The position numbers and the translations under genes were made by a program. 8,276 nucleotides of DNA, taken from the NCBI GenBank assembly GCA_030746295.1, contig JASLMY010000224.1:1-8276 (forward strand), given 5' to 3'. Source of the stretch: Alphaproteobacteria bacterium (GTDB taxonomy: Bacteria; Pseudomonadota; Alphaproteobacteria; GCA-2731375). Shown here one piece after another: positions 1 to 7,117 of this stretch. The notes under the pieces were generated by a model. It did no database searches, was not told the DNA's origin, and saw only the letters and a list, made by a program, of their open reading frames with translations. Within the stretch, counting starts at the first letter, position 1. Each line of letters opens with the position of its first letter.

Positions 1-945
1 GGCCTGATCTGCCTGTCGCTGACGCCCGAGCGGATCGACCATCTCGGTCTCGGCCTGATGACGAAGCGCAACGAATCCCGCCACGACACCGCCTTCACAG
101 TCTCGATCGAGGCGCGCGACGGGGTGACGACAGGCATCTCCGCCGCCGACCGCGCCCATACCGTGCAGGTCGCCATCGACCCGGCCTGCGGGCCCAAGGA
201 CATCACAACGCCGGGCCACGTCTTCCCTTTGGTGGCCCGTGACGGCGGCGTTCTGGTTCGCACCGGCCATACCGAGGCCGCGGTCGACGTCGCGCGCCTC
301 GCCGGCCTCACGCCGGCCGGCGTGATCTGCGAGATCATGAACGACGACGGCTCCATGGCCCGGATGCCGGACCTGGTGAAGTTCGCCCAATTCCACGGCC
401 TCAAGATCGCCGCCATCGCCGACCTGATCGAATACCGCCGGCGCACCGAGAACTACGTCACCCGCACGGTCGAGGCTGGCCTCGACAGCATCTACGGCGG
501 CAGCTTCCGCCTCGTCGTCTACGTCAACAACGTCTCCTATTCGGAGCATGTGGCCCTGGTGAAGGGCGACGTCGCGGCACCCGGGCCAGTGCCGGTCAGA
601 ATGCACGCCCTCGATATCTTGAGCGACGTGCTGGGCGATCGCGGTGGCAAGGCCGAGCTTCTGCATTCGGCGATGCGGATGCTGGGCAAGGAAGAGCGCG
701 GCGTCGTCGTCCTGATCCGCGAGGCCCTGCCGACGGCGCTCTCCGACAAGGTCCGCCGCAAGGCCGGCGAGCCGGTGGCGCAGCAGACGCAGCTCCGCGA
801 CTACGGCATCGGCGCGCAGATCCTGTCCGACCTCGGGGTCAAGCAGATGATGCTGATGACCAACAGCGACTACGACATTGTCGGCCTGCCCGGCTACGGC
901 CTCGAGGTCGTCGACATCCGGCGCATTCCGATCGACGAGGAGTGA
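1..945 (+). CDS. ribB: 3,4-dihydroxy-2-butanone 4-phosphate synthase fused to a degenerate GTP cyclohydrolase II-like domain (RibBX type), 5'-partial
   Basis: The reading frame is open from the first base and ends at TGA 943-945, giving 314 visible residues. The start lies upstream: the frame opens at the conserved GLICL of DHBP synthase, so roughly 50-60 residues with the acidic DDEDRENEGD-type loop are missing. DHBP synthase makes the four-carbon riboflavin precursor from ribulose 5-phosphate. Visible signatures are RNESRHDTAF (23-32), GVTTGISAADRA (41-52), GHTEAAVD (89-96) and GVICEIMNDDG (107-117). Residues from about 155 resemble GTP cyclohydrolase II (RibA): RDYGIGAQIL and the GYGLEVV end are kept. 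However, the HSECLTGD...RCDCG zinc segment is replaced by HALDILSD...RGGK (202-217), with all three cysteines gone, and EGRGIGL is replaced by EALPTAL (241-247), losing the catalytic arginine. The protein is therefore probably a DHBP synthase only, with a second domain of unknown role. It is followed by ribH after two bases. Confidence 0.92.
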   Translation, partial: GLICLSLTPERIDHLGLGLMTKRNESRHDTAFTVSIEARDGVTTGISAADRAHTVQVAIDPACGPKDITTPGHVFPLVARDGGVLVRTGHTEAAVDVARLAGLTPAGVICEIMNDDGSMARMPDLVKFAQFHGLKIAAIADLIEYRRRTENYVTRTVEAGLDSIYGGSFRLVVYVNNVSYSEHVALVKGDVAAPGPVPVRMHALDILSDVLGDRGGKAELLHSAMRMLGKEERGVVVLIREALPTALSDKVRRKAGEPVAQQTQLRDYGIGAQILSDLGVKQMMLMTNSDYDIVGLPGYGLEVVDIRRIPIDEE

Positions 946-947
946 GG

Positions 948-1412
948 ATGGCCGACGAACCCAATGTGCTTATCGTCGAGGCGCGCTTCTACGAGGACAT
1001 CGCCGATGAGATGGTGAAGGGCGCGGTGGCGGCGCTGGAGCGTGCCGGCGCCAGTCATGACCGGGTCTCGGTGCCGGGCGCCTTCGAGATTCCGGCGGCG
1101 GTCCGGTTCGCGATCATGAGCACGGATATGTCGAGCGGCAGGCGGGGCTACGACGCCTATGTCGCGCTCGGCTGCGTCATCCGGGGCGAGACCACGCACT
1201 ACGACTACGTCTGCGGCGAGAGCGCGCGCGGCCTGATGGATCTTTCGATCCGCCACGCCATCGCCCTCGGCTACGGCATCCTCACTTGCGAGAACCGCGA
1301 ACAGGCCTGGGAGCGGGCGCGGGTCGACGGCGGCGACAAGGGCGGTGCCGCGACTCAGGCGGCACTGGCGATGCTGGCGCTGAAGCGCCAGCTCGGGGCC
1401 GAGGCGCGATGA
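948..1412 (+). CDS. ribH: 6,7-dimethyl-8-ribityllumazine synthase
   Basis: Lumazine synthase condenses 3,4-dihydroxy-2-butanone 4-phosphate (made by the upstream gene) with the ribityl-aminouracil to give the direct precursor of riboflavin. The 154-residue length is normal. Visible motifs are the FYE aromatic segment (14-16), VPGAFEIP (42-49) for substrate binding, ALGCVIRGETTHYDYV (73-88) with the catalytic histidine at 84, and ENREQAWERA with DKGG (115-133). I chose ATG 948 because AGGAG at 938-942 lies five bases upstream. An in-frame GTG at 942 overlaps the previous stop as GTGA, but its ribosome binding site would be too close. The gene is certainly co-transcribed with the ribB-type gene and nusB, and the subunits normally assemble into pentamers or icosahedral shells. 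Confidence 0.96.
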   Translation: MADEPNVLIVEARFYEDIADEMVKGAVAALERAGASHDRVSVPGAFEIPAAVRFAIMSTDMSSGRRGYDAYVALGCVIRGETTHYDYVCGESARGLMDLSIRHAIALGYGILTCENREQAWERARVDGGDKGGAATQAALAMLALKRQLGAEAR

Positions 1413-1924
1413 GCGAGGCCCCGCGAGACGAAGCCGGCGCGCCGACCGGGCTCCGCCGGGCGGCGCGCCTGGCGGCCGTGCAGGCCCTTTATCAGATCGA
1501 GTTCAAGGACGATGACGTCGAGAGCGTGATCCTCGAGTTCGTCACCCGCCGCCAGGGCGTGACCCTCGACGGAGACGCGGTGCTGGGCATGGACGAGGCC
1601 TTCTTCGACGACTTGGTGCGCGGCGCCTGTCGGCGTCAGGCCGAGATCGACGGCCTGCTCGTCCGAGCCCTGGCCAAGAACTGGCGGTTGGAGCGCGTCG
1701 AGGCCGTCTTGCGGGCGATCCTTCGCGCCGCCATCTACGAGCTGCTGCTCAGGGACGACGTGCCGGTCAAGGTGATCATCAACGAATACGTCGAAGTCGC
1801 ACATGCCTACCTGGCCGCCGAGCAGCGGAAGTTCGTCAACGCCGCGCTCGACGCCATCGCCCACATCATCAGGCCGGACGAGCTCGGCCCAGATAGCCAT
1901 GACCGACCGGCCGAAACCGGGTGA
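1409..1924 (+). CDS. nusB: transcription antitermination protein NusB
   Basis: NusB is an all-helical RNA-binding protein that pairs with NusE (ribosomal protein S10) on boxA RNA and prevents premature termination in rRNA operons. The 171-residue product shows the family pattern: RRAARLAAVQALYQIEF (16-32) at the first RNA-binding helix, the NWRLERVEAVLRAILRAAIYEL helices (91-112), VPVKVIINEYVEVAHAY (118-134), and the closing KFVNAALDAIAH (141-152), where FVN is nearly invariant. The start ATG overlaps the ribH stop in an ATGA arrangement, and GAGG at 1401-1404 lies four bases upstream, which suggests translational coupling. The first 15 residues and the last 15 are poorly conserved tails. A longer in-frame ATG at 1286 lies inside ribH and is rejected. 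The ribH-nusB-thiL order is common in Proteobacteria. Confidence 0.95.
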   Translation: MSEAPRDEAGAPTGLRRAARLAAVQALYQIEFKDDDVESVILEFVTRRQGVTLDGDAVLGMDEAFFDDLVRGACRRQAEIDGLLVRALAKNWRLERVEAVLRAILRAAIYELLLRDDVPVKVIINEYVEVAHAYLAAEQRKFVNAALDAIAHIIRPDELGPDSHDRPAETG

Positions 1925-2885
1925 ATTCGAGCTCATTCGCCGCCACTTCGCGCCGCTGGCGACGTCGCCTGGCGCATTCCAGTTGTCGGACGACGCCGCC
2001 GTCTTGCCGGCACCCCAAGGCCAGGACTTGGTGTTCACGGCCGACGCGCTGATCGCTGGGGTCCACTTCCTCGCCACCGATCCGCCCGACCTGGTCGCCC
2101 GCAAGCTCATCCGCGTCAACCTCTCCGACCTCGCCGCCATGGGTGCGAGGGCGCTCGGCTATCTGCTGACTGCGGCGTGGCCGCCGTCGGCGGACGAGGA
2201 CTGGATCGCCGGCTTCGCGTCCGGACTGGCGGTGGATCAGAAGCAGTTCGACATCGCGCTGCTCGGCGGCGACACGGTCTCGACCTCGGGATCGATCGCG
2301 CTTTCGCTGACGGCGATCGGCGCCGTGGCCGAGGGCGCGGCGCTGAGGCGATCGGGGGCCCGGGTGGGGGATCGGCTCTTCCTGACCGGCAGCCTCGGCG
2401 ACGGTGCCCTGGGGCTGTTGGCGGCCCGGGGCGAGTTGAGCGGGGCGGACGCCGACGACATCACCTATCTTCAAGGGCGCTATCGGCTGCCCGAGCCCAG
2501 AACCTCCGTCGGTCCCCGGCTCGTTGCCCTCGCCAGCGCCGCGATCGACGTCTCCGACGGCTTGGTTGCCGATGCGGGCCATCTGGCCGAGACCTCGGGC
2601 GTCACCGTCCGGGTCGAGCGATCGGCATTGCCGCTGTCGCCGGCGGCGGCGCGGCGCGTGCATGCCGCGCCGCAGCACTGGTCGCTGGTCTTGGGCGGGG
2701 GCGACGATTACGAGCTCCTCTTTAGCGCACCGCCCTCGGCCCGAGGCCAAATCGCCGAAATCGCCGTCGAGACCGGCGTACCCATTGCCGAGATCGGCGC
2801 CATCGCCGAAGGCGAGGGCGTCTGCGTGCTGGCCGAGGACGGCAGCCCCGTGAAGTTGCCCGAGGCGGGTTGGCAGCATTTTTGA
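1899..2885 (+). CDS. thiL: thiamine-monophosphate kinase
   Basis: ThiL phosphorylates thiamine monophosphate with ATP to give thiamine diphosphate, the active cofactor. The 328-residue length and domain order fit the AIR-synthase/ThiL fold. Motifs seen: GEFELIRRHF at the N terminus (8-17), DDAA (31-34), TADALIAGVHF (47-57), VNLSDLAAMGA (73-83), LLGGDT (121-126), the GDRLFLTGSLGDGALGL linker (158-174), IDVSDGL (216-222) and GGGDDYELLF (266-275). The last corresponds to the usual GGEDYEL with a conservative Glu to Asp change. The start ATG 1899 matches the family N terminus; the upstream ATG 1803 would add sequence coded inside nusB. Reading starts 26 bases before the nusB stop with no strong ribosome binding site, so translation is probably coupled to nusB. 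Confidence 0.95.
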   Translation: MTDRPKPGEFELIRRHFAPLATSPGAFQLSDDAAVLPAPQGQDLVFTADALIAGVHFLATDPPDLVARKLIRVNLSDLAAMGARALGYLLTAAWPPSADEDWIAGFASGLAVDQKQFDIALLGGDTVSTSGSIALSLTAIGAVAEGAALRRSGARVGDRLFLTGSLGDGALGLLAARGELSGADADDITYLQGRYRLPEPRTSVGPRLVALASAAIDVSDGLVADAGHLAETSGVTVRVERSALPLSPAAARRVHAAPQHWSLVLGGGDDYELLFSAPPSARGQIAEIAVETGVPIAEIGAIAEGEGVCVLAEDGSPVKLPEAGWQHF

Positions 2886-3004
2886 CGCCGTTCCAGCGGC
2901 CCTGTCGGGTAACCATCGGGTAATTACTTTCCGCCAGACTGTCGGCCGTTGAAATTGCCGCGCCCCGACGGACGCGGCGTCCACGAGACGGTCCCGAGGT
3001 CAAC
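2886..3004 (+). promoter_or_regulatory. thiL to FliL-like gap: tandem 8-base direct repeat and GC-rich inverted repeat
   Basis: This 119-base gap breaks the otherwise overlapping operon. TCGGGTAA occurs twice, at 2905-2912 and 2916-2923, with an 11-base period, about one helical turn, as tandem half-sites for a regulator would be. Further on, GCCGCG (2957-2962) and CGCGGC (2973-2978) form a six-base perfect inverted repeat around a ten-base loop. No T-run follows, so it is not a classical terminator. GAGG at 2996-2999, five bases before ATG 3005, is the ribosome binding site of the next gene. I found no convincing sigma-70 hexamer pair. A regulatory role is inferred from spacing and position only. 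Confidence 0.3.
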
Positions 3005-3505
3005 ATGAAGCTGGTCATTATCGGCGTATTGGCGGTGTTGCTGCTGGCCGGCGGCGGTGTTGGGGGGATGTTCGCCATGGGCTTCTTCGACTCCGAGGCC
3101 GCGACGGCCGAGGACGGGGGCCAAGCGTCGGCCGATGGGTCGAAGGAAGAGGCCGCCGGCGAGACCGAGACCGCCGCCGCTCTCGATCCGGGCGCCGGCT
3201 ATCTGGAGATGAAGCCGCTCTCGGCGCCGGTCTTCGCCGACAACGACATCGCCTTCAACGTCTTGCTGACCTTCAGCCTGGAGCTCAGCGATACCAGCTA
3301 TCGCGGCGATGTTGCCAAGTTGATGCCACGGCTGCGCGACGCCATGGTCCGCGATCTCTACGCCAGGGGTGTCCGGCGGCGTGGCGGCAGCGGCCGCTTC
3401 GATCTCGAAGGCGTCAAGAAGCGCATGCTCAAGATCGCCAGCCGAACCGTCGAGGACGAGATGATTCGCGACGTCCTTGTCGTCAGTGCGATCCGAATCA
3501 ACTGA
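3005..3505 (+). CDS. FliL-like membrane-anchored protein
   Basis: The 166-residue product has one N-terminal membrane segment (about residues 4-26, very rich in Leu, Val and Gly) after only a few cytoplasmic residues. A Glu/Ala/Asp-rich linker (about 29-60) follows, then a folded periplasmic domain starting at YLEMKPLSAPV (66-76). The domain pattern matches the FliL family: a YLELKPL-like opening, a beta strand with an SLEL end, LMPRLRDAMVRDLYARG (helix), a middle DLEGVKKRMLKIA helix, and a terminal DVLVVSAIRIN strand where FliL ends in a similar hydrophobic strand. FliL proteins sit beside the flagellar stator, and the periplasmic domain resembles stomatin/SPFH domains. No other flagellar gene is in view, so the role may be flagellar or a separate membrane function. 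The start has GAGG at 2996-2999. No gene symbol is justified; family assignment is by motif memory. Confidence 0.7.
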   Translation: MKLVIIGVLAVLLLAGGGVGGMFAMGFFDSEAATAEDGGQASADGSKEEAAGETETAAALDPGAGYLEMKPLSAPVFADNDIAFNVLLTFSLELSDTSYRGDVAKLMPRLRDAMVRDLYARGVRRRGGSGRFDLEGVKKRMLKIASRTVEDEMIRDVLVVSAIRIN

Positions 3506-3734
3506 GCATCCGGGCGTCCGGGCCACCTCTATCGCCGAATAGCGCGACCTCAAACCGATAGCTGGGCCATCTCGGCCGGCAGTGGCGTGCGGGGCGTTGC
3601 ATTCTTGCCTCGCATTTGGCATTTTCCGCGCGTCTCGATACCCATCCGATTCCCTGGCGGCGAGGGTTCGCACCGTCGTCCGCGCCAAATAGATCAAGAA
3701 CAGCCACGACCTCGGAACCAAGAAGGAACCCGCC
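3506..3734 (+). promoter_or_regulatory. hppA leader region with weak promoter candidate and inverted repeat
   Basis: This 229-base gap is the longest non-coding stretch in the window. The inverted repeat CTATCG (3529-3534) / CGATAG (3556-3561) has six-base arms 21 bases apart. A weak promoter candidate is TTGGCA (3616-3621) with GATACC (3637-3642), a 15-base spacer and only three matches in the -10 box; TTGCAT (3597-3602) is an alternative -35. AAGGA at 3723-3727, seven bases before ATG 3735, is a good ribosome binding site for hppA. No terminator hairpin with a T-run follows the FliL-like gene, so read-through into hppA is possible. Confidence 0.25.
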
Positions 3735-5819
<2,085 letters not shown>

Positions 5820-5857
5820 TCGCGGCGGCGCGGGGCCACCTGAAAGGATCTCGATAT

Positions 5858-5874
5858 GGCGCCCCTCGGGCGCC
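5858..5874. terminator. hairpin between convergent hppA and bamE, possible bidirectional terminator
   Basis: GGCGCCC (5858-5864) and GGGCGCC (5868-5874) form a perfect seven-base stem with a CTC loop, centred in the 67-base gap between the stop of hppA (+) and the stop of bamE (-). Position and symmetry suggest a shared terminator for both strands. There is no T-run on either side, so termination would be weak or Rho-assisted, or the hairpin may simply protect 3' ends. Confidence 0.55.
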
Positions 5875-5886
5875 GCTTCGCCTGGC

Positions 5887-6345
5887 CTATTGTCCGCCGT
5901 CTTCGGTGTTAAAGCGGCCGACGTTGCTGAGCAGTTGCTCGATCAGCGACAGCTCCTTGCCGCGGGTCGGGGTCTCGCGTTCGACCGGGTCGATCTCGCG
6001 GCTGTCCTCGAGGCCGAAGCGGCGCACGCCCTGGACGATGCCCTCACCGTCGAAGTCGATGGCGACGATCTGCTGCTCCTTCGCCTTCTCGTCGAAGAAG
6101 GCGAGCTTCTCGGTGCGCTGAGTGATGTAGTACCAGGTCTTGTCCTCGAAGGTGGCGATGCTGGACGGCGAGCCGAGCAGCGCCTCAATGGAGGCGCGGT
6201 CGTGGACGCCGGTCTTGATTTCCGCCAGCCGGTCCTCGTCGGGCATATAGCCGCGGACCTGCTCTCGCGGCGCGCAGGCGGCGACGGTGACGGCGAGAGA
6301 CAGGGTGATTGCGAGGCGTTGAGCAGTGCTGGCGAGACGTCCCAT
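5887..6345 (-). CDS. bamE: outer membrane protein assembly factor BamE (SmpA/OmlA family lipoprotein)
   Basis: BamE is a small lipoprotein of the BAM complex, which folds beta-barrel proteins into the outer membrane. The 152-residue precursor has a signal peptide (arginine at 10, hydrophobic 11-23) ending in a lipobox VAAC, with Cys24 as the lipidated residue. The SmpA/OmlA domain follows: GYMPDEDRLAEIKTGVHDRASIEALLGSPSS (32-62), TWYYITQRTEKLAFF (70-84), then IVAIDFDGEGIVQGVRRFGLED (93-114). The RETPTRGKEL tail and LLSNVGRF end (123-145) are typical of the longer alphaproteobacterial form compared with the shorter enterobacterial protein. ATG 6345 is chosen because AGAGGG lies eight bases upstream on the minus strand (6354-6359). 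The gene faces hppA and diverges from the bc1 chaperone gene. Confidence 0.93.
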   Translation of the reverse strand: MGRLASTAQRLAITLSLAVTVAACAPREQVRGYMPDEDRLAEIKTGVHDRASIEALLGSPSSIATFEDKTWYYITQRTEKLAFFDEKAKEQQIVAIDFDGEGIVQGVRRFGLEDSREIDPVERETPTRGKELSLIEQLLSNVGRFNTEDGGQ

Positions 6346-6389
6346 TGGCCTTTCCCTCTTGCGCGAGGATCCACCGCCCGAATCCCGAG

Positions 6390-6418
6390 TTGACGGCGGT
6401 CCGCCGGCTCGCTAGTTG
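6390..6418 (+). promoter_or_regulatory. promoter candidate for the bc1 chaperone gene
   Basis: On the plus strand TTGACGG (6390-6396) lies upstream of GCTAGTTG (6411-6418). This resembles the alphaproteobacterial housekeeping pattern TTGACGS ... GCTANAWC in its first half, with a 17-base spacer between the TTGACG and TAGTTG hexamers. The second half of the -10 element is poor. Transcription would start near 6425, about 60 bases before ATG 6485. The spacer is filled by a perfect inverted repeat, CGGCGG-T-CCGCCG (6394-6406). Confidence 0.4.
6394..6406. repeat. 13-base perfect inverted repeat in the bamE/chaperone intergenic region
   Basis: CGGCGG (6394-6399) and CCGCCG (6401-6406) flank a single central T. 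The element fills the spacer of the plus-strand promoter candidate and lies in the presumed bamE leader, so it could be a protein site. A hairpin with a one-base loop cannot form without opening the inner pairs. Confidence 0.3.
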
Positions 6419-6428
6419 GTGCAGCGTC

Positions 6429-6459
6429 AGCATATCGCACCCCACTCGGCCACTGTCAA
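6429..6459 (-). promoter_or_regulatory. sigma-70 promoter candidate for bamE
   Basis: On the minus strand a perfect -35 box TTGACA (6459-6454) is followed after 19 bases by TATGCT (6434-6429), four of six matches to the -10 box. Read with a 17-base spacer, the alternative -10 is GATATG. Transcription would begin near 6422 and give a leader of about 77 bases before the bamE ATG. The -35 box is embedded in the 14-base dyad at 6455-6468. Confidence 0.6.
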
Positions 6460-6468
6460 TTAATCGAC
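6455..6468. repeat. 14-base imperfect palindrome over the bamE -35 box
   Basis: GTCAATTAATCGAC reads almost the same on both strands; six of seven base pairs match, the exception being the fourth. It overlaps five of the six bases of the bamE -35 element, so a dimeric protein bound here would block RNA polymerase. Operator function is an inference from position. Confidence 0.35.
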
Positions 6469-6484
6469 GAGCCCCGATCCCGCC

Positions 6485-7036
6485 ATGCTCTTCCGCCGTT
6501 GGTTCGGTTCCACCAAGCGCGTCGATGCCAGCGCCCAGGCGCTCTACCTGAAATTGGTCACTCAGGCCAGGTTGCCCGACTTCTATGCCCGCCTCGCCGT
6601 GCCCGATACCCTGGCCGGCCGGTTCGACATGATCGTGCTGCATATGTTCCTGCTGTTGCGCCGGCTCGAGCGCGGCTCGGGCGCCGATCGGGATTTGGCG
6701 CAGGCGCTCTTCGATCTGATGTTTCGCGACATGGACCGCTCGCTACGCGAGATGGGGGTCAGCGATCAGCGGATCGGGCGGCGCATCAAGGAGATGATCG
6801 GCGCCTTCTACGGCCGGGTTCGGGCCTACGATCAGGCGCTCGCCGAGGGCGAGGGGGCGCTGGAGGCGGCGCTTCGTCGCAACGTCTATTCCGAGGCGCC
6901 GCGCGACGAAGCGGGGCCGGGCCTGCTCGCCGCTTACGTGAGGCGGGAGATCGCCTCGCTGGCCTCGCAGCCGCCGGACGCGCTGTCTGCCGGAGAGGTC
7001 CGCTTCGGCCCGCCGCTGCCGGACCCGCCGGCATGA
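6485..7036 (+). CDS. ubiquinol-cytochrome c chaperone family protein (CBP3/UQCC1-like)
   Basis: The 183-residue product matches the ubiquinol-cytochrome c chaperone family. Its mitochondrial members, Cbp3 in yeast and UQCC1 in humans, help make and assemble cytochrome b of the bc1 complex. Conserved features are LYLKLVTQARLPDFYARLAVPDTLAGRFDM (20-49), IVLHMFLLLRRLERG (50-64), the DLMFRDMDRSLREMGVSDQRIGRRIKEMIGAFYGR helices (77-111), and RNVY with YVRREI (132-156). It is soluble, with no signal peptide, so it should act at the cytoplasmic face of the inner membrane. The start ATG is the only reasonable one, although no strong ribosome binding site precedes it (only GCC-rich sequence). Genes of this family often lie near bamE and yceD-plsX in alphaproteobacteria. 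Residues 136-144 match residues 2-10 of NusB in this window exactly, probably by chance. Confidence 0.88.
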   Translation: MLFRRWFGSTKRVDASAQALYLKLVTQARLPDFYARLAVPDTLAGRFDMIVLHMFLLLRRLERGSGADRDLAQALFDLMFRDMDRSLREMGVSDQRIGRRIKEMIGAFYGRVRAYDQALAEGEGALEAALRRNVYSEAPRDEAGPGLLAAYVRREIASLASQPPDALSAGEVRFGPPLPDPPA

Positions 7037-7043
7037 AATGGGA

Positions 7044-7072
7044 TTGACCGGGGACCTCGGGATGCCTATCTT
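7044..7072 (+). promoter_or_regulatory. sigma-70 promoter for yceD-rpmF-plsX
   Basis: TTGACC (7044-7049, five of six matches) and TATCTT (7067-7072, four of six) are separated by exactly 17 bases, which makes this the best-balanced promoter in the window. Transcription would start near 7079, about 40 bases before the yceD start. Just downstream, CGCCC and GGGCG (within about 7082-7095) can form a small hairpin in the leader. The cluster may also be reached by read-through from the chaperone gene, which ends eight bases before the -35 box. Confidence 0.6.
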
Positions 7073-7117
7073 CCGGCCGCCCGCCCCAATGGGCGCGCTT
7101 CCAAGAAATCGGGGAAG

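Noticed and set aside
2949..2968. TTGAAA followed by CCCCGA, resembling a heat-shock sigma-32 promoter
   Set aside because: The spacing is 8 bases rather than about 13-14, and the -10 match is poor.
1869..2984. 371-codon open frame on the minus strand opposite thiL
   Set aside because: Arg/Gly/Ala-rich with no recognisable motif; it is antisense to conserved thiL codons.
6380..6384. GAATC, a CcrM-type GANTC methylation site between bamE and the chaperone gene
   Set aside because: A single five-base site is expected by chance and says nothing without methylation or cell-cycle data.
5890..6393. 167-codon plus-strand open frame opposite bamE
   Set aside because: The minus strand encodes a complete BamE with signal peptide and lipobox; the other frame is its shadow.
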